Shown here in pieces: positions 21,659-29,485 of a stretch of DNA of 31,536 nucleotides. Numbering within the stretch: the first letter of the stretch is position 1; every line of letters starts with the position of its first letter. Origin of the DNA: UBA1206 sp045600105 (lineage in GTDB: Bacteria > Bacillota > Clostridia > Oscillospirales > CAG-382); the NCBI GenBank assembly GCA_045600105.1, contig JAZRXG010000018.1, positions 1-31,536 of the forward strand. The letters are read 5' to 3'. The position numbers and the translations under genes are program-made. The notes beneath the pieces are model-generated. The model was not told the origin of the DNA. It ran no database searches and saw nothing but the letters and a program-made list of their open reading frames with translations.

Positions 21659-22891
21659 CTATTTGGCGTTCAGAACGTGCTCAGCCGCCTTGAGGACGCC
21701 GTAACGTCCGCTTTCATAAGTGAGCCCGCCCTGCAGATAAACGTCATACGGGGCGCGGAGCGGCGCGTCGGCGGAAAGCTCGATGGACGAGCCCTGCGTG
21801 AACGAGCCCGACGCCATTATGACCTTGTCCTCATAGCCCGGCATTTCGTCGGGGATGGGGAGCGCAAACGAATCGACGGGAGAGCCCGACTGTATGCCTT
21901 GGCAGAAAGCGATGAGCTTTTCGGGAGTGTTCAGCGAGATTATCTGCACTATGTCCTCGCGCAGCTCGAACGGGTCGGGATTGACGGCGTAACCGAGCTT
22001 TTTGAAAAGCAAAGCGGCGAAATGGGCGGTCTTTTTGGCGTTTGCCACGGTGTGGGGCGCGTAGAACAGCCCTTTGAGGATATTTTTGTTCTGTCCGAGC
22101 GTGGCGCCTGCCTCGAGTCCGATGCCGGGAACGGTGGTGCGGTAGGCGGCAAGCTCAACTGCTTTGTGCGTGCCGCAGATATAACCGCCGCATTCGGCGA
22201 TCCCGCCGCCGATGTTCTTGATGAGCGAGCCGACGAGGAGGTCGGCTTTGGGTTCTTCAACAGCCGTGAATTCGCCGTAGCAATTGTCGACGAAAACGTA
22301 AGCGTCGGAGACCTTTTTTATTTCATTGTAAAGTGAGGTTATCTCTTTTGCGCCGAGCGTCCTGCGCGAAGCGTAGCCCTTGGAGCGCTGGATGTGCACG
22401 ACTTTTATGCTTTTGTCTTCTTTGAGAGTGCGGATTATCTCGTCGGTGTTCAGATATTTGTTGTCGACAAGTCCGGTCTCGCGGTAGGAAACGCCGAATT
22501 CCTTCAGCGAGCCGGGAGTGCCGTTGAAGCCGATCACGTTGTCGAGCGTGTCGTAGGGCTTGCCCGAAACGGCGTAAAGCGTGTCGCCGGGACGGAGCAG
22601 GGACGTGAGACCTATCGTAATGGCGTGTGTGCCCGAAATGATGAAATGTCTGACAAATCCCTCGTCGCAGCCAAGCACACGGGCGTAAATCTTATCGGCA
22701 ATATCTCTGCCGTCGTCATTGTAGCCGTAGCCCGTGGTCGGGTTGAAGTGACGCTCGGAAAGCCCGAATTCGGCGAACGCCTCAAGTACCTTTTCGGTGT
22801 TTGCACGTGAAATGTCGTCGATCGAGGCAAAGACGCCTTCGAGCTCTTTTTCACATTCTTTCGCAAGAAGACGGAGGTTTTCGGATATCAT
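21659..22891 (-). CDS. Aluminium-resistance / methionine gamma-lyase family PLP enzyme
   Basis: A 410-residue fold-type I pyridoxal-phosphate protein of the family often annotated as methionine gamma-lyase family or aluminium resistance protein (YnbB-like). Visible landmarks are HFNPTTGYGYNDDGRD (48-63), the phosphate-binding ISGTHAI region (85-91), VHIQRSKGYASR (165-176), Asp202 in VFVDNCYGEF (cofactor nitrogen contact) and Lys225 in GSLIKNIGGG (Schiff-base lysine). The true substrate of this family is unsettled; cysteine- or methionine-type lyase activity is expected from the fold. It starts 2 bp after the last M42 peptidase gene and is clearly in its operon. Confidence 0.88.
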   Translation of the reverse strand: MISENLRLLAKECEKELEGVFASIDDISRANTEKVLEAFAEFGLSERHFNPTTGYGYNDDGRDIADKIYARVLGCDEGFVRHFIISGTHAITIGLTSLLRPGDTLYAVSGKPYDTLDNVIGFNGTPGSLKEFGVSYRETGLVDNKYLNTDEIIRTLKEDKSIKVVHIQRSKGYASRRTLGAKEITSLYNEIKKVSDAYVFVDNCYGEFTAVEEPKADLLVGSLIKNIGGGIAECGGYICGTHKAVELAAYRTTVPGIGLEAGATLGQNKNILKGLFYAPHTVANAKKTAHFAALLFKKLGYAVNPDPFELREDIVQIISLNTPEKLIAFCQGIQSGSPVDSFALPIPDEMPGYEDKVIMASGSFTQGSSIELSADAPLRAPYDVYLQGGLTYESGRYGVLKAAEHVLNAK

Positions 22892-22893
22892 TC

Positions 22894-23886
22894 TCAGATA
22901 CCTTCCTCGATGAACGCGGTGAAGAGATCGACGGACGCTTCGTAGTCCTGCATATCGACGGTCTCAACGGGCTGATGGACGTATCTGACGGGGATGGAGA
23001 TGCAGCCGGCGAAGCTGCCGGAGCCCGCGACCTGCATGGAAGACGTGTCGGTGCCGCCCGCAATAAGGACTTCGTACTGATATTTTATCTTTCTGCCTTC
23101 GGCAAGCTCGGTGAGACGGTCAACGATCTTCTTGGAGCAGATGACGGACGAATCCTTTATCTTTATGGCGGCGCCTCCGCCGAGCTTGACTTCACCGGGC
23201 TTTGCGCCGGGAACGTCATAGGTGGGGGTCACGTCGCAGGCGATTGCGTAATCGGGGCAGATGGCGTTGGCGGCAGCCTTGGCGCCTCTGCAGCCAACTT
23301 CTTCCTGAACGGTGAAGACATAATAGGTGTCGTATCTGACGGTCTTCGCGGCTTTCGCGGCGTCGGCAACGGCGGCGCAGCCGATGCGGTCGTCAAGCGC
23401 CTTGGCGGCGTAGCGGCGGTTGGAAAGTCTGGTTATGTTCTGGCTGAGGGCGAGATAATCGCCGACACCGACCTTTTTGAGCGCGTCTTTTTTGTCTTTA
23501 GCGCCGATATCGACGAACATTTTCGACACGTCAATGTCGTTTCCGCTGACGCCGTCGTCAATGACGAGAACGCCCTTGGTGCCGTTTTTGAAGGTGACTT
23601 CGTGAGCGGAGGAGGGGATGGCTCTGATGCCGCCGACGTTGGAAACGCGGACAAGCCCGCTGCTTTCGACGTAGGTGACGACGAAGCCTATCTCGTCCAT
23701 GTGGGACGCGAACATTACTTTTTTAGAGGAGTCAAGACCTTTTTTGAAGCATATAAGGTTGCCCATCGGGTCGACGGTGATTTTGTCGGAATAGGGCTTC
23801 ATGTCCTCGGCGATGATGGCGGCAAGACCTTCTTCGTTGCCGGTGACGGAAAACGGAGTGATGTATTTTTTTACTGTATCGAACAT
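22894..23886 (-). CDS. M42 family metallopeptidase (third copy)
   Basis: A 330-residue cytosolic aminopeptidase-type protein of family M42 (TET peptidases, which form tetrahedral dodecamers that trim peptides). Metal and catalytic residues are all present: ASHMDEIGF (His/Asp, about 60-68), KALDDRIGC (Asp), VQEEVGCRGA (Glu-Glu), ACDVTPTYD (Asp) and the last histidine in VRYVHQPVE. The glycine-rich IAGGTDTSSMQ loop is also typical. AAGGAG before the ATG. Transcribed third among the M42 genes, 15 bp after the second, and clearly a paralogue rather than a recent duplicate, since the sequences differ widely. Confidence 0.93.
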   Translation of the reverse strand: MFDTVKKYITPFSVTGNEEGLAAIIAEDMKPYSDKITVDPMGNLICFKKGLDSSKKVMFASHMDEIGFVVTYVESSGLVRVSNVGGIRAIPSSAHEVTFKNGTKGVLVIDDGVSGNDIDVSKMFVDIGAKDKKDALKKVGVGDYLALSQNITRLSNRRYAAKALDDRIGCAAVADAAKAAKTVRYDTYYVFTVQEEVGCRGAKAAANAICPDYAIACDVTPTYDVPGAKPGEVKLGGGAAIKIKDSSVICSKKIVDRLTELAEGRKIKYQYEVLIAGGTDTSSMQVAGSGSFAGCISIPVRYVHQPVETVDMQDYEASVDLFTAFIEEGI

Positions 23887-23901
23887 TTTCTTATCTCCTT
23901 A

Positions 23902-24924
23902 TTAAAATTCTTCTTTGGAAATTACCGCTTTCAGCAGCTGCTCGATGGCGTCGAAGTCGCGTACGTCGGCAATGGAGCAGGCGGAATGGATGTATCTGAC
24001 GGGTGCGGATATCGCGGCGACACGCGTGGGGAAGTAGCCCTTCTGGTACGCGGACGCGTCGTTGCCTCCGGCGACCACGTTCTTTATCTGATACTTTATG
24101 TCGTTCTCGCGTGCGATGGAAACGATGTTTGAAACGATCTCGGGGTTATATACGGTGCCTCTGTCCATGAAGGAGATGACCGCGCCTTCGCCGAGTATGC
24201 AGGCGAGCTTGGATACGGGAGCGCCGTGAACGTCGCCGGCGGTGGTACCCTCGACTACGAGGACGCAATCGGCTTTTTCGGAATATGCTATATTGAGAGC
24301 GCCGCGGCAGCCTTCTTCTTCGGCGGTGACGAACGCGAAATAGGTGTCGTATTCAAGCTCGGACGCGATGAGCTTGCAGAGCGTCCAGCAGCCGAAACGG
24401 TCGTCGATGGCTTTGGATTTTATCTTGTGGTCGCCGAATTCCTCAAAGTTGGGTTCAAACGTGGCGAGATCGCCGGGGAATACGTATTTCCACGTGTCTT
24501 CGGTGTTTTCGCAGCCGAGGTCGATGAAAAGCTCGTTCATCGGGGGGACGATGCCTTTTTCTTCGGCGGTCTGAAGGTGGATGGCTTTTGCCGCGATGAC
24601 CGCGGGGATGCGGTCGTCACCGAGGACGATGCGTCTGCCGGAAGCGACGCGGCGGTCTACTCCGCCGACTTCTCCGAACAGAATGAAGCCGTTTTCGTCA
24701 ACGGTCTTGACCATGAATCCCACCTCGTCCATGTGAGCCGAAAGAAGGACTTTTTTCTGTCTTCTCTTTTTGCCCTGCTTGAAGACCACGAGGTTGCCGC
24801 ATTTGTCGACGCGGCAGGACGTGGCGTGATCTTTTACGGCGTCGATTATTATTTCTCTGACTTCGTCTTCGCCGGATGACGGTCCGAAAGCATTACAGAG
24901 TTTTTCAAGAAGCTTGTCAGCCAT
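23902..24924 (-). CDS. M42 family metallopeptidase (second copy)
   Basis: A 340-residue M42 peptidase. LSAHMDEVGFMV, KAIDDRFGC, VTAEEEGCRGA and VRYIHSACS supply the usual metal and catalytic residues. At the position where the first and third copies have aspartate (CDVTP / LDVCN) it has glutamate in VLVVEGTTAGD, as in FrvX-like members. The start at 24924 has AGGAGG and overlaps the end of the first copy by 8 bp, so translation is coupled. Substrate specificity cannot be read from the sequence. Confidence 0.93.
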   Translation of the reverse strand: MADKLLEKLCNAFGPSSGEDEVREIIIDAVKDHATSCRVDKCGNLVVFKQGKKRRQKKVLLSAHMDEVGFMVKTVDENGFILFGEVGGVDRRVASGRRIVLGDDRIPAVIAAKAIHLQTAEEKGIVPPMNELFIDLGCENTEDTWKYVFPGDLATFEPNFEEFGDHKIKSKAIDDRFGCWTLCKLIASELEYDTYFAFVTAEEEGCRGALNIAYSEKADCVLVVEGTTAGDVHGAPVSKLACILGEGAVISFMDRGTVYNPEIVSNIVSIARENDIKYQIKNVVAGGNDASAYQKGYFPTRVAAISAPVRYIHSACSIADVRDFDAIEQLLKAVISKEEF

Positions 24925-25960
24925 TGTTTTCGCCTCCTAAATCTTCGGCAAAGCGGGCGAGTATCTCGGCGCCCGTCTTTACGTCTTCGAGGTTGATGAC
25001 CTCTACGGGTGTGTGCATATAGCGGAGAGGAACGGACATATTCGTGCAGGGTATGCCCGAGTGGGATATCTGGATGTGATGGGCGTTCGTGCCGGTGTGT
25101 CCGGGTTCGCCCTTGGGCTGGAATTTGATGCCGTATTTTCTCGCGGTGTCCATCAGAAGGGTGGTCACTCTGCGGTTGGTGGTGGAGGAATACGAGATCA
25201 CGCTGCCGCGTCCCGGACGGAGCTCCTTGAGTGATTCGCGTCCCTTGGGCATGAAGCAGTTGCATACGTCAAGCGCGACAGCCCAGTCGGCGTCGATGCC
25301 GAAAGCGCCGGTGATAGCGCCTTTGCCGCCGATCTCTTCGCCCGCGGAGAAGAGGCAGTAAATGTCAACGCCGAGCTTGCTTCTGTCGATGAGCTGGACG
25401 GCGCGGAGGATCTGAGAAATGCAGATCTTGTCGTCGAGTGATTTGCCCATTATGTAGTTGTTTTTGAGCTCGGTTATGGGAGAACGCGCGTTGGCGCAGT
25501 CGCCGATGCGGACGAGCTCCTTCAGCTCTTTTCCGGTAAGACCCGTGTCGATATAAAGGTCGTCAAGCTCGAGCTTTTTGCCCTGCTCGCCGGGGGTCTG
25601 GAGATGGGGCGGCTTGGACGTGAAAACGCCTCTGACGGGGCGCTTGCCGTATACGGTGACTTCCGCCGCCGAAAGAACACGGGGATCGACTCCGCCGGCA
25701 CGCACTACGGAAAGGAAACCGTCGTCGTATACGCGGGATACGATAAAGCCTATTTCGTCAAGATGCGCGTCAAGAAGGAGTATCTTTGCGTCTTTCTTTC
25801 CGCATCTTATCACGCCGGTGAACGATCCGGCAGGGTTGGTGTACGTTTCGTCGAACATACCTTCGCAGATCTTTCCGAGCCCTTCGAAAGCCATTTCCTC
25901 AAAGCCGGAAACGGAAGGCAGGGCGCAGAGCTGCTTTGCAAACTCAAGTACCTTTTCCAT
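24917..25960 (-). CDS. M42 family metallopeptidase (first copy)
   Basis: A 347-residue M42 peptidase starting MEKVLEFAKQLCALPSVSGFE, the standard family N-terminus. Metal and catalytic residues appear in LDAHLDEIGF, KSLDDKICI, FSAGEEIGGKGAI, ALDVCNCF and LRYMHTPVEV, so it should be active. The frame is open to 26029, but the extra 23 residues overlap murD and are not family-like; the ATG at 25960 lies 4 nt after the murD stop. No ribosome-binding site is visible there, so it probably relies on ribosomes finishing murD. Confidence 0.92.
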   Translation of the reverse strand: MEKVLEFAKQLCALPSVSGFEEMAFEGLGKICEGMFDETYTNPAGSFTGVIRCGKKDAKILLLDAHLDEIGFIVSRVYDDGFLSVVRAGGVDPRVLSAAEVTVYGKRPVRGVFTSKPPHLQTPGEQGKKLELDDLYIDTGLTGKELKELVRIGDCANARSPITELKNNYIMGKSLDDKICISQILRAVQLIDRSKLGVDIYCLFSAGEEIGGKGAITGAFGIDADWAVALDVCNCFMPKGRESLKELRPGRGSVISYSSTTNRRVTTLLMDTARKYGIKFQPKGEPGHTGTNAHHIQISHSGIPCTNMSVPLRYMHTPVEVINLEDVKTGAEILARFAEDLGGENNG

Positions 25961-25964
25961 GGCA

Positions 25965-27284
25965 TTACAGTCCGTTGACACAGTCAACGAATATTTCTCC
26001 TCTTTCTTCAAAATTTTTGAACATATCAAAACTGGCCGCGGCGGGCGACAGTATGACCGCGTCGCCTTCCTTTGCCAGAGAACGCGCTTTTTCGACCGCT
26101 TCTTTCATCGAGGAAGCGTGCTCGACGATGCCCGAATAGGAAGCATCTTTCAGGATAACGTCGATTTTTTTGCCCGTGACGCCCATAAGGACGACCGCCT
26201 TTGCTCTGTCCTCGAGCAGCGGGCCCATCGGCTCGAGAGGTATGTGCTTGTCGTACCCGCCGCAGATGACGATGAGCTTTTGCCTGAACGACTTCAGCGC
26301 CGCGGCGGTACGCGTGGGCGACGAGTCGATCGACGAGTTGTAATATCTCACTCCGTCCACTTCACGGACAAACTGGATGCGGTGAGGAACACCGGGAAAT
26401 TCATTTGCGACTTCCTTGGCGGCGCCGTCTTTCGCAAGTCCCGCGGTCGCGGCTATCGCCTCGCAGTAGTTATATCTGTTGTGACGTCCGGGGAGCAGGA
26501 TGTCCGGGTCATCCATTACCTTGACGCCGTTTTGAAAGATGCCTTCGTCGTTGAAGCATACGCCGTCACTCAGAAACTCGGTGCCGGACGTGACCGTGTA
26601 GGGCACGGGTATCTCGTCTTTGAATGCCAGCGACGTTTTGTCGTCGCCGCAGATGACGCATCTGCCGTTCTTCATAAAGCGGAAGATGTTCTTTTTGGCG
26701 TCGATGTATTCGTTCATGTCCTTGTGCCAATCAAGGTGATTGGGCGATACGTTGGTGATGACGGCAACGTCGGGCGGCGTCGTGAGCTTCATCAGCTGGA
26801 ACGACGAAAGCTCGCAAACCGTCACCGTGTCTTCGTCCTCGTTTTCGAGGTTGACCATCAGATTGTATCCTATGTTTCCGCCGAGCACGGTCTTGACGCC
26901 CGACTTTTTGAGTATCTCGTTGATGAGCGTCGTGGTGGTGGTCTTTCCGTCGCTTCCGGTGACGGCGATGACCTTGCCTTTGCGGCGAAGGAGGTATTCG
27001 TTCACTTCCGACGTGACGTAAGCGCCGTTTTCCTTTGCCCTTACGATCTCGGGAACGTCGGGACGTATCACGGGAGCGAGGAACAGTACGTCTTCATCGA
27101 TGTTTTCGAGGTAATCGTCACCGAAAACGCATTTGTATCCGTCGATGGGAGGGGCGGCTTTTTTGTCTCTCAGAGTGACGTCGAAGCCCTGCGCCTTGAG
27201 CATTTCGGCAACGGGCATATTCGACCTGCCGAGTCCTATGAATCCTATCTTTTTTCCTTTGGGGAAGAGTGTTTCGCGTTCCAC
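25965..27284 (-). CDS. murD: UDP-N-acetylmuramoyl-L-alanine--D-glutamate ligase MurD
   Basis: Adds D-glutamate to UDP-MurNAc-L-Ala in peptidoglycan precursor synthesis, using ATP, in the cytoplasm. From a GTG at 27284 the protein has 439 residues: IGFIGLGRSNMPVAEML (UDP-binding N-domain, 13-29), the P-loop VTGSDGKTTTT (108-118), ELSSFQL (158-164), NHLDWH (182-187), a carbamylated-lysine segment IDAKKN near 194-199, and GVPHRIQFV plus YNSSIDSSPTRTAAAL in the C-terminal half. GTG was chosen because GGAGG lies 9 nt upstream; ATGs at 27317 and 27338 have no such site and fall at the promoter. First gene of a six-gene operon; no other mur gene adjoins it. Confidence 0.95.
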   Translation of the reverse strand: MERETLFPKGKKIGFIGLGRSNMPVAEMLKAQGFDVTLRDKKAAPPIDGYKCVFGDDYLENIDEDVLFLAPVIRPDVPEIVRAKENGAYVTSEVNEYLLRRKGKVIAVTGSDGKTTTTTLINEILKKSGVKTVLGGNIGYNLMVNLENEDEDTVTVCELSSFQLMKLTTPPDVAVITNVSPNHLDWHKDMNEYIDAKKNIFRFMKNGRCVICGDDKTSLAFKDEIPVPYTVTSGTEFLSDGVCFNDEGIFQNGVKVMDDPDILLPGRHNRYNYCEAIAATAGLAKDGAAKEVANEFPGVPHRIQFVREVDGVRYYNSSIDSSPTRTAAALKSFRQKLIVICGGYDKHIPLEPMGPLLEDRAKAVVLMGVTGKKIDVILKDASYSGIVEHASSMKEAVEKARSLAKEGDAVILSPAAASFDMFKNFEERGEIFVDCVNGL

Positions 27285-27320
27285 TTTGGTTATCCTCCGA
27301 AAATGGTTATTGTACATTTC

Positions 27321-27349
27321 ATTATATAACAACGTCATTCAATAATCAA
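27321..27349 (-). promoter_or_regulatory. Sigma-A promoter of the murD-M42-PLP-GNAT operon
   Basis: Minus-strand TTGATT (27349-27344), 17-nt spacer and perfect TATAAT (27326-27321). Predicted start near 27314, giving a leader of about 30 nt that contains the GGAGG of murD. Confidence 0.72.
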
Positions 27350-27408
27350 CACAAAAAAAGACTTTATTTTGATTTTTAAGGATATTTTGTTAAAATGCGC
27401 AAAATGAG

Positions 27409-27437
27409 TTTACAAAGCGTAAAAAACGTGGTATAAT
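27409..27437 (+). promoter_or_regulatory. Sigma-A promoter of rnpB
   Basis: TTTACA (27409-27414), 17-nt spacer and perfect TATAAT (27432-27437). The expected start at about 27444-27445 coincides with the 5' strand of the RNase P RNA P1 helix. Confidence 0.8.
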
Positions 27438-27444
27438 ATAAATT

Positions 27445-27796
27445 GCCGACTACTCCGAACGGTCGCGCGGCAGCATACCGAAAGGTCCTGCCGTGAGGAA
27501 AGTCCGGGCTCCGCAGAGCAAGGATAACGGATAACGTCCGCCGAAGGCGACTTCAGGGCCAGTGCAACAGAAATAAACCGCCGCGTTCGCGCGGTAAGGA
27601 TGGAAAGGCGAGGTAAGAGCTCACCGGGGTACGGGAGACCGTACTGCCATGTAAACCCTATCCGGAGCAACACCGCAAAAGGAAACGCCAATGCCTGCTC
27701 GGCAGTTTCCAGGGGTGGCAAGGACGTCCGCGGCAACGCGTACGCAAGATAGATGACCGTTTTGAACAGAACCCGGCTTATAGGGGTGATCGGCTT
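27445..27796 (+). ncRNA. rnpB: RNase P RNA
   Basis: The catalytic RNA that trims the 5' leader from precursor tRNAs. All core landmarks are present: GAGGAAAGTCCGGGCTCC (27495-27512), CAGGGCCAGTGCAACAGAAA, AAGGCGAGGTAAGAGCTCACCGG, CATGTAAACCC, and the 3' core AGATAGATGACC followed by ACAGAACCCGGCTTAT. The ends pair as P1, GCCGACTACTCC with GGGGTGATCGGC. Length is about 350 nt. The features look like the ancestral (A) type rather than the Bacillus B type. It has its own promoter; no T-rich terminator follows, and prfB begins about 110 bp downstream. Ends are accurate to a few bases. Confidence 0.96.
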
Positions 27797-27810
27797 ATTG
27801 TGACGAAAAA

Positions 27811-27850
27811 CGGGCGTATTTTGGTCAAAATCGCTTGACAATCACGCCCG
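27811..27850 (+). other. Inverted repeat between rnpB and prfB
   Basis: CGGGCGT (27811-27817) pairs with ACGCCCG (27844-27850), and an inner ATTTTG/CAAAAT pair fills the loop. It lacks a T-run on either strand, so it is not a classic terminator. The right arm overlaps the spacer of the prfB promoter and the loop contains its -35 box. Confidence 0.5.
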
Positions 27851-27863
27851 CTGTCAATATAAT
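27835..27863 (+). promoter_or_regulatory. Sigma-A promoter of prfB
   Basis: Perfect TTGACA (27835-27840), 17-nt spacer and perfect TATAAT (27858-27863), predicted start near 27870. The -35 box lies inside the inverted repeat at 27811-27850. Confidence 0.83.
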
Positions 27864-27907
27864 ATATTTATCAAGAGTATCAGAATAATTGTCAGGAGAA
27901 TTTTGCC

Positions 27908-29020
27908 GTGCTTATCAAAATCGAACAGAATATGCCGAGAGTCAAGGCTCTCGAAGAGAATATCGCGTCTCTCGGAGATTCCATCAACGTCGAAAAGCTC
28001 GGATGTGACATCGCGGAGCTCGAAAACGCAACGGCGGCAGAAGGCTTCTGGAACGACGCGGACAACAGCCGCAAAGTGCTTGCCGAGCTCAAGAGCAAAA
28101 AGGGAATGTACACCGACTTCATGTCGATAAAAAAAGCGTTCGACGACCTGCGCGAGCTTATCGATCTTGCCGTTGACGCCGACGACGAAGACCTCGCCGA
28201 AGAGATCATCCCCGAGCTCACCGAGCTTGAAAAACGCTACGACAAGCAGAGGATAGCCGTGATGCTTTCGGGCGAATATGACGGCAGCAACGCCATCCTT
28301 TCCATCCATCCGGGTGCCGGCGGTACCGAGGCGCAGGACTGGGCGGAAATGCTTTACAGAATGTATACCCGCTTTGCCGAAAGAAGCAAGTTCAAGGTCA
28401 AGGTGCTCGACTATCTTGACGGCGACGAAGCGGGAATAAAAGCGGTCTCCATCCTCGTTTCGGGCGAGAACGCCTACGGACTTCTCAAAAGCGAATCGGG
28501 CGTGCACAGACTCGTGCGCGTATCCCCGTTCGATGCCTCCGGCAGAAGACACACGTCTTTCGCGTCGGTCGAAGTCATGCCCGAATTCAATGACGATATG
28601 AAGAAGATCGAGATCAACGAGGACGACCTCAAGATCGAAGCGCACCGCGCGTCGGGCGCCGGCGGGCAGCACATCAACAAGACCGACTCCGCCATCCGCA
28701 TCACGCACATCCCCACGGGCATCGTCGTCGGCTGCCAGACCGAACGAAGCCAGGTCCAGAACAAAGAGACCGCGATGCGTATGCTCAAGAGCAAGCTGCT
28801 TGAGATAAAAGAACGCGAGCATCTCGAAAAGGTCGAGGATATCCAGGGTGTCAAGATGAACATCGAATGGGGCAGCCAGATACGTTCCTACGTGTTCATG
28901 CCGTACACGCTCGTCAAGGACAACCGCACCGACTACGAGACCGGCAACATTGCCGCGGTCATGGACGGCGATCTTGACGGTTTCATCGATGCTTACCTCA
29001 GAACGCTTGTCAAAAAATAA
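27908..29020 (+). CDS. prfB: Peptide chain release factor 2
   Basis: Recognises UGA and UAA stop codons and releases the finished protein. The 370-residue product has the SPF anticodon-like tripeptide (206-208, in RVSPFDASGRRHTSF) that defines RF2, and the catalytic GGQ (252-254, in GAGGQHINKTDSAIR). It starts at GTG (27908), 9 nt after AGGAGA. Most bacterial prfB genes need a +1 frameshift at a CTTTGA site near codon 25; here the N-terminal region reads straight through (MLIKIEQNMPRVKALEENIA then SLGDSINVEKLGCDIAELEN) with no such site. The next gene lies 36 bp downstream and may share the transcript. Confidence 0.96.
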   Translation: MLIKIEQNMPRVKALEENIASLGDSINVEKLGCDIAELENATAAEGFWNDADNSRKVLAELKSKKGMYTDFMSIKKAFDDLRELIDLAVDADDEDLAEEIIPELTELEKRYDKQRIAVMLSGEYDGSNAILSIHPGAGGTEAQDWAEMLYRMYTRFAERSKFKVKVLDYLDGDEAGIKAVSILVSGENAYGLLKSESGVHRLVRVSPFDASGRRHTSFASVEVMPEFNDDMKKIEINEDDLKIEAHRASGAGGQHINKTDSAIRITHIPTGIVVGCQTERSQVQNKETAMRMLKSKLLEIKEREHLEKVEDIQGVKMNIEWGSQIRSYVFMPYTLVKDNRTDYETGNIAAVMDGDLDGFIDAYLRTLVKK

Positions 29021-29056
29021 AATTTTACATAACATAATTGATTGAGGGAGAAAAAT

Positions 29057-29392
29057 ATGAAAAACATCAAAAAGAGCAAACTCATCCTTGCGATATGCCT
29101 TGTTATCCACTCCGTATCCTTCTTCGTTCTGTTCCTGCTTTATTGGAACAAAAAGAGAAGCCTTGCCAAAACGTTCGCGGCGATCTCCGCTGCCGGCGGC
29201 ATTGCGGGCGCTCTGCTCATTTACAAGGACAGAAAGAATCTGAAAAAAGAAATGACCGAACTCGGCGAAGAGCTTGCCGAGGAGGAAGAGGATTTCTTCG
29301 GAGGCGGTTTTGACGAAGACGAAGTATTCTGCGATTTTGAAAAAGAAGACGGCGAAACGGAAGAAAACGAAATAGTTCCCGACGCCGAATGA
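29057..29392 (+). CDS. Small membrane protein of unknown function
   Basis: A 111-residue protein with two predicted membrane helices (about residues 7-30, and 38-56 containing FAAISAAGGIAGALLIYK) separated by a short basic loop. A strongly acidic C-terminal half follows (ELAEEEEDFF, DEDEVFCDFEKEDGETEENE), probably disordered and cytosolic. GAGGGAG precedes the ATG at 29057; a TTG at 29042 in frame covers that site and is not used. No family recognised. It follows prfB by 36 bp without an obvious promoter, so co-transcription is likely. Confidence 0.7.
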   Translation: MKNIKKSKLILAICLVIHSVSFFVLFLLYWNKKRSLAKTFAAISAAGGIAGALLIYKDRKNLKKEMTELGEELAEEEEDFFGGGFDEDEVFCDFEKEDGETEENEIVPDAE

Positions 29393-29433
29393 TCTGCTGT
29401 TCGCGCATAAGTTAAGTCAATAACAAAAAAGAC

Positions 29434-29466
29434 AGACGGACGGCTTGCTGTCCGTCTTCTGCTTTT
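29434..29466 (+). terminator. Probable terminator between the membrane protein gene and htpG
   Basis: AGACGGAC (29434-29441) pairs with GTCCGTCT (29450-29457), followed after TCTGC by five T. The T-run is a little far from the stem, so termination may be partial. No promoter for htpG is visible in the 93-bp gap and no CIRCE element is present, so htpG may depend on read-through. Confidence 0.6.
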
Positions 29467-29485
29467 TGAAAGGAAGGTATACATT

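Noticed and set aside
25578..27329. 583-residue plus-strand open frame opposite murD and the first M42 gene
   Set aside because: Antisense shadow of murD and the peptidase gene; no ribosome-binding site, no domain, odd composition. The frames at 22801-24132 and 3259-4188 were rejected for the same reasons.
27285..27338. ATG starts of murD at 27317 and 27338
   Set aside because: They lack ribosome-binding sites and fall in or next to the promoter and predicted transcription start; the GTG at 27284 has GGAGG 9 nt upstream.
27908..28030. Programmed frameshift site in prfB
   Set aside because: The reading frame is continuous from the GTG, and no CTTTGA with an upstream Shine-Dalgarno-like sequence is present.
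29393..29485. CIRCE/HrcA operator upstream of htpG
   Set aside because: The expected inverted repeat TTAGCACTC-N9-GAGTGCTAA is not present.
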